DNA of 64,000 bases. Source: Caballeronia arationis (GTDB taxonomy: Bacteria; Pseudomonadota; Gammaproteobacteria; Burkholderiales; Burkholderiaceae). The stretch is taken from positions 171,183-235,182 of the forward strand of contig NZ_FCOG02000002.1 of the NCBI RefSeq assembly GCF_001544975.2, given 5' to 3'. The notes under the pieces were generated by a model that was not told the DNA's origin, did not search any database, and saw nothing but the letters and a program-made list of their open reading frames with translations. The first letter of the stretch is position 1. Each line of letters begins with the position of its first letter. The translations under genes were made by a program, and so were the position numbers. Positions 53,101-64,000 of the stretch are shown here, in pieces.

Positions 53101-53495
53101 TCAAAGCGACGGACAGGACAGCACCTGCTGACGCGGCAACACTCCGGGGCCTTGCGCGACCGGCGATCCGCGCGGCGGCGTCGCAACGAGGCGCACGCTG
53201 TTCTGTTTTCACCTGCCGTCGCCAGAACGTACAACTCCGCGCTTCCCTGCGGCTGCCAGTACACGCGATACACCGCGTCATCACGATAGACGTGCAGCGC
53301 GCCGTGCACGCGGCGGCTTTCGCGCACCAGATCCACCGGCTCACCTTCCTTTAGCGCAAACGCGCCGCTCGCCGTATCGGTCGCGGATGCCGCTGCGGCG
53401 CTTTCCAATGTGCCGCAGGCGGTATCGGCGGCGATCGCCGCATTTGCAACCGAAAACGAAAGGCACAGCAGTGTCGTCGCCAGGGTGCGTCTCAT
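53101..53495 (-). pseudogene. Secreted small protein with an apparent 1-base frameshift
   Basis: A signal peptide (MRRTLATTLLCLSFSVANA...) and a short mature domain (EGEPVDLVRESRRVHGALHV, VYRVYWQPQGSAELYVLATAGE) read cleanly from the ATG at 53495 to about 53210. The frame then turns Arg-rich and runs antisense into the neighbouring gene. Adding one T to the four-T run at 53206-53209 restores a sensible tail (VRLVATPPRGSPVAQG) with a TGA at 53101, giving 131 residues. It may be a decayed gene, a slippage site or a sequencing error. Confidence 0.6.
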
Positions 53496-53614
53496 GGGTG
53501 CTCGCTTCGTGATGGACCGCCGATCATCTCATACGCGCCGCCTTCATCTTCCGGCAGGCCGTCGGCGCGTGTGCTACTTTGAAAAGGGAAAACGTGCGAA
53601 ACAGGAGGCGTCCC

Positions 53615-53863
53615 ATGTCAGTGATCGCGCCGGACGAAAAGGCCGACTTCGTGACCATCCTGCACCGGCACCGCCTGTCCGAGGACGATTTCGTGCTGCA
53701 GGAAACGGATACGACCGATATGGTCGACGATGTCTATCCGTTGCAGGGCCACTTGACGATAGTCCGCAAGTCGACGCTCAAGGAGCGGGCGTATCGCATA
53801 GGACACGGCACCAGGTGGACAACCGATTTCGAGAAGGACCTGAATAAGGGCGCGTTCGGCTGA
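53615..53863 (+). CDS. Small unknown acidic protein
   Basis: 82 residues from the ATG at 53615, preceded by AGGAGG seven bases before it. Acidic, no signal peptide (MSVIAPDEKADFVTILHRHR ... EDDFVLQETDTTDMVDDVYP). Not recognised. Confidence 0.6.
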   Translation: MSVIAPDEKADFVTILHRHRLSEDDFVLQETDTTDMVDDVYPLQGHLTIVRKSTLKERAYRIGHGTRWTTDFEKDLNKGAFG

Positions 53864-53987
53864 GATTCGAATCGCCTCGCGTGCCTGAGCACAGCGGGAG
53901 GCCGAACGACAGCCGGGCGTCACAAATTGACGGCCTCTATGGCCGGGTGCATTCTTCAATGACTCGTTTCCCACCGCGGAGCCGCCG

Positions 53988-54290
53988 ATGCCCAACTACG
54001 ATTTCGCATCCTTCCGAGCCCAGCTGGCGATGCTGCTGCGGGACTTGCCGGCCGGCACGACCGCCGAGCTGACCGAGGTAACGGTCGCGTACTGGAACGG
54101 GACATGCATCGTCGGCGCGTATCTGCGCGACGGCGGCCGGCTCGACGAGGAATTCGATTTCGACGAAAACGCGTGGGGCAACTGGCGCGACGAGTTTATT
54201 TTCTGGCTGGCGGCGCCGCGCTTTGCGGAGCGCGGCGATCTGAGGGCGTGGCTTCAGGGCGAGGGTCCGCGGGCGGTTCGTGCGCTGTGA
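53988..54290 (+). CDS. Small unknown acidic protein
   Basis: 100 residues with a GGAG ribosome site. Acidic, no membrane segment (NYDFASFRAQLAMLLRDLP ... DEEFDFDENAWGNWRDEFIFW). Not recognised. Confidence 0.55.
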   Translation: MPNYDFASFRAQLAMLLRDLPAGTTAELTEVTVAYWNGTCIVGAYLRDGGRLDEEFDFDENAWGNWRDEFIFWLAAPRFAERGDLRAWLQGEGPRAVRAL

Positions 54291-54561
54291 TCGGGGCCTG
54301 TGCGCAAGCGGCGCGGCCGCCGCGGCTCGAAGCGCGAATCGCAAATCATGTGCAAGGGCAGGAACGCGCATTGCTGCCGAACCAGGAGGAGTGGAGCAAA
54401 TTCCGCATACGGAATAGATCGAGGATCTGTCCCTGACACCAGAAGTCCGCGGCTGTCCAAGAATTAAAAATAAGACACGCGGCGCACATACACCGGCCCC
54501 ATGCGCAGACGCCGGTGAAAACATTCTCCGGACGGCGCGTGGCCGCTCATCGGACCCGATC

Positions 54562-57500
54562 ATGAACACCGAAAAGTCGCAGGCGGCCGAAGCGGAACAA
54601 GCCGGAGGCGCGCCCGACCGGGCAACCCTGAATTTTCCGGTGATCGGCATTGGCGCGTCGGCGGGCGGCATCCAGGCGCTGCTCAAATTTTTCGAGCACA
54701 TGCCGAGCGACAGCGGCATGGCCTTCGTGATCGTGCTGCACCTGTCGCCTAAGCACGAAAGCCGCGCCGACCAGGTCCTGCAGCGCGTGACACAGATGCC
54801 CGTACATCAGGTGCTGAAGCCGACGCCGATCCAGCAAAACGTCGTCTATCTGATTTCGCCGTCGAACGATCTCGCGATGACCGACGGCTTTCTCAACGTC
54901 ACCAGCGCCGAGCGCGCGCATGGCCGGCCGGTCGCGATCGATCTGTTTTTCCGCAGCCTCGCCGAAAATCACCGCGAGCGCGCGATCAGCATCGTCATGT
55001 CGGGCTCCGGCAGCGACGGCGCGGTGGGCATCGGCAGGATCAAGGAGCAGGCGGGCGTCACGATCGTCCAGAGCCCCGACGACGCCGAGTACGACGAGAT
55101 GCCGAAGAGTGCCATCGCGACGGGACAGGCGGACATCGTGCTGCCGGTCGCGGCCATGCCGCAGAAACTGATCGAGTTGTGGCACAACGCGCGCCGGATT
55201 CGCCTGCCTGAGGCGCCGGAATTGCGCGCCCCGCACGAATCGGCGATCGACTCCGAGCAACTGCTGCGCGGCATTCTCACGACGCTGCGCGCCCGCACCG
55301 GCCACGACTTCTACCACTACAAGCGCGCGACGGTCCTGCGGCGCATCGAGCGGCGCATGCAGGTGAACGCGCTCGCGGACTTGCGCGCATACCGGCAGTT
55401 CGTCGAAGAGCACGCCGAGGAAACGTCGCTGCTGTTGCGCGACTTGCTGATCGGCGTGACGAATTTCTTTCGCGACCGCGAAGCGTTCGAAGCGGTCGAG
55501 CGCGAAATCGGGCCATCGCTGCTCGAATCGAAGAGGCACGACGACCAGATTCGCATCTGGGTGCCGGGCTGCTCGACGGGCGAGGAAGCGTATTCCCACG
55601 CGATGCTCTTCACGGAGTTGCTTGGCGCCGGCAACAGGCTGCCGGTGCTGCAGATTTTCGCCACCGATATCGACGAGCACGCGATCAACATCGCCCGTGC
55701 GGCGGTTTATCCGGAGTCGATCATCGCGGACGTGCCGTCTACGCGCCTGCGCAGCTTCTTCACGAAGACCCACGGCCACTATGTGCTCGACAAGCAGTTG
55801 CGCGAGAAAGTGCTGTTCGCGACCCACAATATCCTGCGCGATCCGCCGTTCTCGCGGCTCGACATGGTGTCGTGCCGCAACCTGCTCATTTACATGGACC
55901 GCTCGATTCAGCGCCAGGTGCTGCAGACCTTTCACTTCGCGCTGCAGCCCGCTGGCTATCTCTTTCTCGGCAGTTCCGAATCGGCGGATCTCGCCGACGA
56001 ACTGTTCGTCGCCGTCGACAAGAAGCATCGCATCTATCGCGTGAAAAGTTCGGCGGTGCTCACGCGCCCCGCCCCGCCGCCGCTTGCGAGCGAGGCGCGC
56101 GCCGCGGGTGCGCGGCCGGCCGCGGAGGCCGAGAGTTCGCGCCGTCCCGGCAGCCTGTCGCTCGCGGTGCTGCATCAGCGCGCAGTCGAGCATCACGCGC
56201 CGCCGAGCGTGATCATCGACCGCGATGGCGAAATCCTCCACATGTCCGACGAAGCCGGCCGCTTCCTGCGCTACGTTGGCGGCGAGCCGTCGCATAACCT
56301 GCTCAAGCTCGTGCATCCCGACCTGCGGCTGGAATTGCGCGCGGCCCTGTCGAAGGCGGCGCTGTCCGGCGGCAATGCCGACGTGGATCGCGTGCGCTTC
56401 ATGCGCGGCGAGACGGCGTCTCTCGTCGATATTTCCGTGCGCCCGTATCGCGACGACACCTCGGGCACCGACGTCGTGCTCGTGCTTTTCGACGAAACCC
56501 CCGACGTCACGCTCTCGGGCACGGACCAATCCGGCGACGCGCGCGACTCGACAGTCGTACAGATCGAGGAGGAGTTGCACCGCACGAAGGAACAGTTGCA
56601 ATCGACGATCGAGCAGTCGAACACCTCGACGGAAGAGCTGAAGGCGTCGAACGAGGAGTTGCAGTCGATCAACGAGGAACTGCGCTCCGCCACCGAGGAA
56701 CTCGAAACCGGCAAGGAAGAACTGCAGTCGGTGAACGAGGAACTGATCGCGGTCAACAGCGAACTGCAGGAAAAAGTCGAGGAAACCGACAAGGCGAATG
56801 ACGACCTGCAGAACCTGATCGCGTCGACCGGCATCCCGACGGTGTTCGTCGACCGCGCGATGCGCATCAAGCGCTATACGAGCGCGGCCGTGAGCATTTT
56901 CAACATCATTGCGTCGGACATTGGCCGGCCGCTGCTCGACCTGACCCATCGCCTTGACTATCCCGAACTTGCCGACGACGTAGCCGCCGCCTTCGAAGAT
57001 CTCAAGCCGACGCAGCGCGAAGTGAGCGCGCGGGACGGCGGCTGGTACGTGGCGCGTGTGATGCCGTACCGCACGGGCGACGATCGCATCGACGGCGCCG
57101 TGCTGACGCTCGTCGACATCAGCGCGCGGCGTCGTGCGGAACAGGCGGCGCACGCGAGCGAAGAACGGCTGAAGCTCGCGGCGCAGAGCACGGACGACTA
57201 CGCGATTGTCGTGCAGGACCTCGAAGGCATCGTCGTCAGCTGGAACAAGGGCGCGGAGCGTGTGTTCGGCTTTCGAGAGGACCAGATGATCGGCAAGTCC
57301 GCCGACCTCATCTACACCGTCGGCGACCGCTCGGAAGGCGTGCCGGCCGCCGAGCGGCAGCGCGCGAACGACGAGGGCCGCGTGGAGGACGAGCGCTGGC
57401 ACACGCGCCGCGACGGCCGCCGGGTGTATTGCAGCGGCGTCACGACGCTGATTCGCACGGACGGTTTCAAGGGCTTCGCCAAGATCGCGCGCGACGTGAC

Positions 57501-58686
57501 CGAAAAGCGCAGCGCCGAAGGCATGGCGCGCGCGCAACTGAACTTCGAGCGCACGGTGCGCGCGCAGGCGGAGGCCGCGAACCGGCTCAAGGACGAATTC
57601 TTCGCGGTGCTGTCGCACGAACTTAAGAATCCGCTCAACCTGATCCACGTGAAGGCCGAGTTGCTGACGCGCGCCTTCGAGTGCCGCGACATTCCTCTCG
57701 TGCAGAGCGCCGCCGACGCGATCCGCCGCTCGGTGATCGGGCAGTCGAAGATCATCGACGACCTTCTCGATCTTTCGCGCGTGCGCACCGGCAAGCTCGC
57801 GCTGCAAGTCGCGCCGGTCGACGTCGCCGCCGTGCTGCATACCGTCGTGGAGGCGAGCGCCATCGACGCCCGCGCGAACGACATCACGCTCACGGTGACG
57901 GGCGCGGACAGCCCCGCCATCATCGAAGCCGATCCGGTTCGCGTTGAGCAGATTCTGTGGAACCTGGTGCGCAATGCGATCAAGTTCAGCTTCCGGGACG
58001 GCGAGGTGAGTCTCGCGCTCACGTGCGACGGAAGCTTCGCGTGCGTCGATGTGATCGACCGCGGACAGGGCATCGCGCCCGATTTCCTGCCGAAGATCTT
58101 CGACATGTTCAGCCAGGCCGAAGGCGCGGGACGGCGCGACCAGGGCGGACTCGGCATCGGACTGTCGCTCGTCAAGCAACTGACGGAGATGCACGGCGGG
58201 CGTATCGAGGCGCGCTCCGACGGCGTCGGACACGGCGCGCATTTCCGCCTGTGCCTGCCGGAGCGCCCGCCTGCGGTGTACGCGCCGGTGAACGTCGGCG
58301 CGACCGATCCGGCGATCCTGAAGGATCTGCGCGTGTTGCTCGTCGACGATTCGCTCGACGCGCTCGACGCCTTCCGCACGCTTCTCGAACTCGAAGGCGC
58401 GAAGGTCAGCGCGGTGTCGCGGGCGCGCGCGGCGCTCGACGAAACCGCCGCGCAAGACTTCGATCTGATTCTCTCCGACATCGGCATGCCCGAGATGAGC
58501 GGCTATGAACTCATCGGGGCATTGCGCAAGGCGCCGCGCACCGCGAAGATTCCCGCGATCGCGCTCACCGGTTTCGGCCGCGCACAGGATGCGGCGCAGG
58601 CGCTTCAAGCCGGCTTCAATGCGCACCTCGGCAAGCCGGTCTCGCTCGATTCGCTGATCGCGGCCGTGCGACGCGTGCTCGCCTGA
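54562..58686 (+). CDS. CheB-CheR-PAS hybrid histidine kinase with receiver domain
   Basis: 1374 residues. Order of domains: CheB methylesterase (about 25-195; catalytic Ser33 in GASAGG, His60 in VLHLSP, Asp152 in SGSGSDGA; no receiver in front of it), CheR methyltransferase (about 230-490; VPGCSTGEEAYS SAM-binding motif), PAS-like region (about 540-650), a long coiled coil (about 665-750; repeated EELQSxNEEL), two more PAS domains (about 755-985), HisKA with His1019 in SHELKNPL, HATPase (about 1110-1235) and a receiver (about 1255-1374; acidic pair 1262-1263, phospho-Asp1306 in LSDIGMPEMSG). It resembles large stress or light sensors that do not act in chemotaxis. No che genes lie nearby and no output regulator follows it. 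Confidence 0.93.
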   Translation: MNTEKSQAAEAEQAGGAPDRATLNFPVIGIGASAGGIQALLKFFEHMPSDSGMAFVIVLHLSPKHESRADQVLQRVTQMPVHQVLKPTPIQQNVVYLISPSNDLAMTDGFLNVTSAERAHGRPVAIDLFFRSLAENHRERAISIVMSGSGSDGAVGIGRIKEQAGVTIVQSPDDAEYDEMPKSAIATGQADIVLPVAAMPQKLIELWHNARRIRLPEAPELRAPHESAIDSEQLLRGILTTLRARTGHDFYHYKRATVLRRIERRMQVNALADLRAYRQFVEEHAEETSLLLRDLLIGVTNFFRDREAFEAVEREIGPSLLESKRHDDQIRIWVPGCSTGEEAYSHAMLFTELLGAGNRLPVLQIFATDIDEHAINIARAAVYPESIIADVPSTRLRSFFTKTHGHYVLDKQLREKVLFATHNILRDPPFSRLDMVSCRNLLIYMDRSIQRQVLQTFHFALQPAGYLFLGSSESADLADELFVAVDKKHRIYRVKSSAVLTRPAPPPLASEARAAGARPAAEAESSRRPGSLSLAVLHQRAVEHHAPPSVIIDRDGEILHMSDEAGRFLRYVGGEPSHNLLKLVHPDLRLELRAALSKAALSGGNADVDRVRFMRGETASLVDISVRPYRDDTSGTDVVLVLFDETPDVTLSGTDQSGDARDSTVVQIEEELHRTKEQLQSTIEQSNTSTEELKASNEELQSINEELRSATEELETGKEELQSVNEELIAVNSELQEKVEETDKANDDLQNLIASTGIPTVFVDRAMRIKRYTSAAVSIFNIIASDIGRPLLDLTHRLDYPELADDVAAAFEDLKPTQREVSARDGGWYVARVMPYRTGDDRIDGAVLTLVDISARRRAEQAAHASEERLKLAAQSTDDYAIVVQDLEGIVVSWNKGAERVFGFREDQMIGKSADLIYTVGDRSEGVPAAERQRANDEGRVEDERWHTRRDGRRVYCSGVTTLIRTDGFKGFAKIARDVTEKRSAEGMARAQLNFERTVRAQAEAANRLKDEFFAVLSHELKNPLNLIHVKAELLTRAFECRDIPLVQSAADAIRRSVIGQSKIIDDLLDLSRVRTGKLALQVAPVDVAAVLHTVVEASAIDARANDITLTVTGADSPAIIEADPVRVEQILWNLVRNAIKFSFRDGEVSLALTCDGSFACVDVIDRGQGIAPDFLPKIFDMFSQAEGAGRRDQGGLGIGLSLVKQLTEMHGGRIEARSDGVGHGAHFRLCLPERPPAVYAPVNVGATDPAILKDLRVLLVDDSLDALDAFRTLLELEGAKVSAVSRARAALDETAAQDFDLILSDIGMPEMSGYELIGALRKAPRTAKIPAIALTGFGRAQDAAQALQAGFNAHLGKPVSLDSLIAAVRRVLA

Positions 58687-58824
58687 TTACATTTTCCGTC
58701 TTGTCCTTTCGTATGTGGATTGCTGGACGCGGCTGCGCCAAGGCATCCGAACGGAGCCAAGCCGACGCGAGCGGCAAGCAGGATTTTTGCCTGATCGCGT
58801 TCGCGTTGCCGTGAGCGTGGAGGT

Positions 58825-59436
58825 TCAGCCGATATCGGGATGCCGCACGTTCCACTGCCGGATCGCGCGGGTCTCGCGTTCGAAGCCGAGGATGCTGATC
58901 GTCGCGGTGTCGAGCAGGAGATGCGCGCCGAGCGCGGCCGAATCGCCGATCCAGCAGCCGGCCAGCACGCGCAGGAAGTGCGCGTGCGAAAAGAGCGCGA
59001 TGCGTCCGCGCGACGCGGCAAGCCGCTCGACGAGCTTGCGCGCCCGCGCCTCGATTTCGCCGATGCTCTCGCCTTCGGGTATCGGCGAATCCCATATCGA
59101 CCAGCCGGGCTCGCTGTCGCGTATCTCGGCCGTCGTGCGGCCCTCGTAGATGCCGTAGTCCCATTCGCGCAGTTCGGGTTCCACTTCGGCGTGCTCGCCG
59201 AGACCGGCGAGGCGGCAGGTTTCGATCGCGCGCGCCATCGGGCTCGTCAGCGCGCGGTCGAAGCGCTCTTGCGCGAGGATCGGCGCGAGCATGCGGGCCT
59301 GATCGCGGCCGTGGTCGGTGAGCGGAATGTCGGTGCGGCCGGTGTGCTGGCGCGACAGGCTCCATTGCGTTTCACCGTGACGGATCAGCCAGAGTTCGGG
59401 CTGGCCGGCGTTTTCTTCGGAAGCGGGAGCGTTCAT
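58825..59436 (-). CDS. Histidine phosphatase family protein (phosphoglycerate-mutase-like)
   Basis: 203 residues. Catalytic LWLIRHGETQWSLSRQHTGRTD with the phospho-accepting His, the pattern SPMARAIETCRLAG, and the second histidine in LFSHAHFLRVLAG. A short acid-phosphatase or mutase-type enzyme on an unknown phosphoester. The ATG at 59436 is the natural start; the same frame remains open to 60147 because it reads through the antisense of the Gly-Thr repeat (59881-60063), and that extension is unlikely to be coding. Confidence 0.9.
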   Translation of the reverse strand: MNAPASEENAGQPELWLIRHGETQWSLSRQHTGRTDIPLTDHGRDQARMLAPILAQERFDRALTSPMARAIETCRLAGLGEHAEVEPELREWDYGIYEGRTTAEIRDSEPGWSIWDSPIPEGESIGEIEARARKLVERLAASRGRIALFSHAHFLRVLAGCWIGDSAALGAHLLLDTATISILGFERETRAIRQWNVRHPDIG

Positions 59437-59644
59437 CGTCGGGTCTCTTGGAGGTCTCGAAGGCGGTGAATGACAACCGATTCTACGGCGGCAACAGAAG
59501 CGCTGCCGGCGACCGGCCGGGTCAAATGGAACGGTTCGCTCGCGATCCGTCCCGATTCGCCACGCGGTCCGGCTTATCCGCCAAACAGGCGTGCCAAACG
59601 GACCGCGCGCAGGCACTCGCATTGCTCCAGCACGATAATCGTAG

Positions 59645-61636
<1,992 letters not shown>

Positions 61637-61644
61637 CTGCGTGC

Positions 61645-62634
61645 CTACGCCACATCGACGACGATCTTGCCGCGCGCCGAGCCGCTCGTGATCGCGTCGT
61701 AGGCGAGTTCCGCCATATGCAGATCGAAGCGGCGCGAATCGACGCGCGGCGCCAGTTGGCCGGCTTCCGCGAGAAGCGTCGCCTCGCGCAGCATCTCGCC
61801 GTGATGCGCGCGATATTTTCCTGTCAGCAGCGGATAAAGCGTGAACACGCCCGAATAGGTCGCTTCGCGAAACGACAGCGGTGCGAGTCCGTGCGTGCCC
61901 CAGCCGAGCGCACTGACGACATGGCCGAAGTGCTTCACCGCCGCGAACGAGGCGTCGAGCGTGGCGCCGCCGACCGTGTCCACCACGAGATCGAATCCGG
62001 CGCCCTCGGTCAGCGCCGCGACGTATTGCTCGACTGTCCGCGCACGATGATCGACCGGCGTGGCGCCGGCTTGCGCGACGATATCGAGGTCGCGGGCGCT
62101 GGCGGTGGCCGCGACCGTCGCCCCGAGCGCGCGCGCCAGTTGCACGGCGACGAAGCCGACGCCGCCCGCGCCGCCCTGCACGAGCACGGTCTGGCCCGGC
62201 TGCAAGCGCGCCCGATCGACGATTCCCGAGTACGCCGTGACGAACGCGAGCGGTAGCGCTGCCGCCTCGCGCATCGAGAGATTCGCGGGCTTCTTCGCGA
62301 GGAGTGCAGCATCGACGGCAGCGTACTGCGCGAGCGACCCCTGAATGCCGCCGACGCCGCCCGTCATTCCGTAGACCTCGTCGCCGGCCTTGAACGCGCT
62401 GACGCCCGCGCCGACTTCCTCGACCACGCCCGCCATATCGATGCCGAGCACGAGCGGCAGCGGATGCTGCGCATGCGCAGCGCCGCCCGCGCGGATCTTG
62501 GTATCGAGCGGATTGAGGCCGCTCGCCGCGATGCGGACCAGTACCTGCCCGGCCGCCGGTGCGGGCTTCGGCAGATCGGTGATTTCGAGTGGGCCATTGT
62601 AGCGGTTGAGCACGAGCGCTTGCATCGTCGACAT
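61645..62634 (-). CDS. Zinc-independent quinone oxidoreductase (medium-chain dehydrogenase superfamily)
   Basis: 329 residues. Quinone oxidoreductase pattern: MQALVLNRYNGPLEITDLPK, VRIAASGLNPLDTKIR, LGIDMAGVVEEVGAGV and the nucleotide motif VLVQGGAGGVGFVAVQLARALGA. There are no zinc cysteines of the classical alcohol dehydrogenases. It is divergent from the LysR gene at 62728, with 93 bp between starts, a common layout for detoxifying oxidoreductases under LysR control. AAAGGA precedes the ATG at 62634. Confidence 0.9.
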   Translation of the reverse strand: MSTMQALVLNRYNGPLEITDLPKPAPAAGQVLVRIAASGLNPLDTKIRAGGAAHAQHPLPLVLGIDMAGVVEEVGAGVSAFKAGDEVYGMTGGVGGIQGSLAQYAAVDAALLAKKPANLSMREAAALPLAFVTAYSGIVDRARLQPGQTVLVQGGAGGVGFVAVQLARALGATVAATASARDLDIVAQAGATPVDHRARTVEQYVAALTEGAGFDLVVDTVGGATLDASFAAVKHFGHVVSALGWGTHGLAPLSFREATYSGVFTLYPLLTGKYRAHHGEMLREATLLAEAGQLAPRVDSRRFDLHMAELAYDAITSGSARGKIVVDVA

Positions 62635-62675
62635 GACAGGGTCCTTTTGCAGTGGATTCGATGAGTCCATAATCG

Positions 62676-62732
62676 TCCATGCGAAAAAGTATGTAAATCG
62701 ACGTTACTGCACGGCATCCATACAAAAATGAA
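62676..62732. promoter_or_regulatory. Tandem repeat in the divergent promoter of oxidoreductase and LysR
   Basis: TCCATGCGAAAAAGTATG (62676-62693) and TCCATACAAAAATGAATG (62717-62734) share TCCAT, an A-run and ATG, with starts 41 bp apart (about four helical turns). They could be two LysR binding half-sites. Confidence 0.4.
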
Positions 62733-63597
62733 TGAGATGAGACTCGACTGGAGCGACGTGCGCGTGTTCCTCGCGGTGGCGCGCGCGGGCACGCTCGGCG
62801 CGGCGGCAAAGCAGACCGGCCAGACGCAGCCGACGATGGGCCGGCGCCTGCGTGCGCTCGAAGCAGCGCTGGGTCATACGCTATTCCAGCGGACCAGCGA
62901 TGGCTTCGTCCTCACCGACGAAGGCAATGCCGTGCTCGGCCACGCGGAACGGATGGAGGAGGAAGCGCTCGGATTCTCGCGCGCGCTCGCGGGCAGCGAG
63001 GAGCAGTTGAGCGGACTGCTGCGCGTGTCGTCTTCGGACTGGTTCGGCGAGCATGTGCTCACGCCGGTGTTCGCGCGGTTTCTGGCGCGGCACAGGAGCG
63101 TCTCGCTGGAACTGGTCACGGATACGCGGCGCTTCAATCTCGCGCGCCGCGAAGCGGATCTGGCCGTGCGCATCACGCCGTTCGACGAGCCGGACATCGT
63201 GCAGCGCAAGCTCATGCGCATGGACTACGCGCTCTACGGCCACGCGGATCTCGTCGCGCCCGTCGCGGGTTCCGGCGACGGTCAGACGCTCATCAGCATG
63301 GACAGCGCATTCGGTGCGCTGCCGGATGTCGAGTGGATCAAGCGCAAGCTGCCGAAGGCGCGCATCGCGTTCACGAGCAACAACCGCGGCGCGCAGGCGC
63401 GGATGTGCGCCGAGGGCGGCGGCTTTGCGGTGCTGCCGTGTCTGCTCGGCGATGCGACGCCTGGCCTCGCGCGCATCGATCTCGGCGAAGCACCGCCGGG
63501 GCGTGACGTGTGGATCGGTTATCACCGCGATTTGCGGCGGCTCGCGCGGCTGCGCGCGCTGATCGGCGCCGTGGTGGACGCGCTGACTTCAGCGTGA
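62728..63597 (+). CDS. LysR-family transcriptional regulator
   Basis: 289 residues. Helix-turn-helix in residues 6-63 (MRLDWSDVRVFLAVARAGTL ... QPTMGRRLRALEAALGHTLF), then a substrate domain. Start ATG at 62728, or the ATG three codons later; neither has a strong ribosome site. It most likely controls the divergent quinone oxidoreductase. It overlaps the tail of the epimerase-like gene by nine bases at its 3-prime end. Confidence 0.9.
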   Translation: MNEMRLDWSDVRVFLAVARAGTLGAAAKQTGQTQPTMGRRLRALEAALGHTLFQRTSDGFVLTDEGNAVLGHAERMEEEALGFSRALAGSEEQLSGLLRVSSSDWFGEHVLTPVFARFLARHRSVSLELVTDTRRFNLARREADLAVRITPFDEPDIVQRKLMRMDYALYGHADLVAPVAGSGDGQTLISMDSAFGALPDVEWIKRKLPKARIAFTSNNRGAQARMCAEGGGFAVLPCLLGDATPGLARIDLGEAPPGRDVWIGYHRDLRRLARLRALIGAVVDALTSA

Positions 63598-64000
63598 CGG
63601 CAGCCAGGCGAACGACGCGCTCACCGATTCGCCGGGTGCCAGCACGCATCCGCCTTTATGCTGCACTGGCGCGTCGAGATTGATCCAGTCGACGGTGTTC
63701 GTCACCGGCTCCACGCACAACAGAGACGGCTCGCCAGCGGGTGCATAGAGAACCATGTGATCGAACGGCGCGTCGGCCTTGAGCGTCACGGCGCGCGCTT
63801 CGTCGGGCCACGCGATGGTCGCGCTGCGCGACCAGCCGGCGAAGTTGTTGTCGAGATCGAACGCGTCGGCGGACATGCCTTGCGGCGACGCCAGTTGCAG
63901 GATGCACGCGTGAGGACCGAGTCGGGTGTGCGCCGTGAAAAGGTGGCGCTTTCCAGTGGGTGTAAGTCCCACCCGGCAAATGCTCCAGCCGGAAGCAACC
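63589..64000 (-). CDS. Aldose-1-epimerase-like protein, C-terminal part, runs off right edge
   Basis: 137 residues in the window, reading in from the right edge without a start. Features of the galactose-mutarotase fold are the DLDNNFAGWSRSATIAWPDEA segment, DHMVLYAPAGEPSLLCVEPVT (with the catalytic Glu in CVEP) and VDWINLDAP, then GGCVLAPGES. The N-terminal half is outside the window, so the substrate and the start cannot be judged. Confidence 0.75.
   Translation of the reverse strand, partial: VASGWSICRVGLTPTGKRHLFTAHTRLGPHACILQLASPQGMSADAFDLDNNFAGWSRSATIAWPDEARAVTLKADAPFDHMVLYAPAGEPSLLCVEPVTNTVDWINLDAPVQHKGGCVLAPGESVSASFAWLPSR

Overview
This is a GC-rich, densely coding window of about 56 genes. 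It most resembles a Burkholderiaceae accessory replicon, probably Caballeronia or Paraburkholderia. The pointers are an OmpC-type porin ending in Phe, many LysR regulators, many MFS carriers of the metabolite:H+ symporter (MHS) type, an ortho-cleavage catBAC set, malate synthase G, and an aromatic catabolic cluster matching the indole-3-acetate (iac) pathway known from Paraburkholderia and Caballeronia. I saw no rRNA, tRNA, CRISPR array, transposase or phage gene. Names rest on reading the translated sequence by eye, not on database searches.

Region 1 (1-14349) looks like uptake and complete breakdown of an aromatic or indolic compound. It holds the N-terminus of a Rieske oxygenase alpha subunit (running off the left edge), a VanB-type reductase, two LysR regulators, three MFS carriers, and a two-component flavin monooxygenase set (oxygenase, flavin reductase, EthD-like protein). 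A porin and catB-catA-catC follow. The simplest model is indole-3-acetate to catechol by Iac enzymes, then to the beta-ketoadipate pathway by CatA, CatB and CatC. A related sequence block starting TCAAAT lies 65-111 bp upstream of four of the minus-strand transcription units and may be the shared operator.

Region 2 (14514-28484) is mixed. It has a urea-transporter-like protein translationally overlapped with a class II aldolase and a tautomerase, an NCS2 purine permease, a Fic AMPylase with two striking palindromes at its promoter, malate synthase G, a free-methionine-sulfoxide reductase, and a PaoABC-like molybdenum aldehyde oxidase that lacks the usual Tat leader. An alpha/beta hydrolase and a nitroreductase follow.

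Region 3 (28496-35546) holds a DeoR repressor divergent from a KdgT-DtnK-PdxA2 operon, which reads as acid-sugar (D-threonate-like) catabolism rather than pectin or vitamin B6 metabolism. An MHS carrier and an AraC/VOC pair follow.

Region 4 (35795-53863) holds a DHA2 efflux pump, a dicarboxylate symporter paired with an orphan periplasmic binding protein, a TupA-like ATP-grasp enzyme, three hydrolases of two folds, an MHS carrier upstream of a divergent type II dehydroquinase, and an Lrp/aromatic permease/aromatic aminotransferase module. It ends with several small secreted or unknown proteins, one of which appears frameshifted.

Region 5 (53988-64000) carries a 1374-residue CheB-CheR-PAS-histidine kinase-receiver sensor with no chemotaxis genes nearby. 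It also has a histidine phosphatase, a beta-propeller lipoprotein with a Gly-Thr hexanucleotide tandem repeat, a quinone-oxidoreductase-like enzyme divergent from its LysR, and the C-terminus of an aldose-1-epimerase-like protein running off the right edge.
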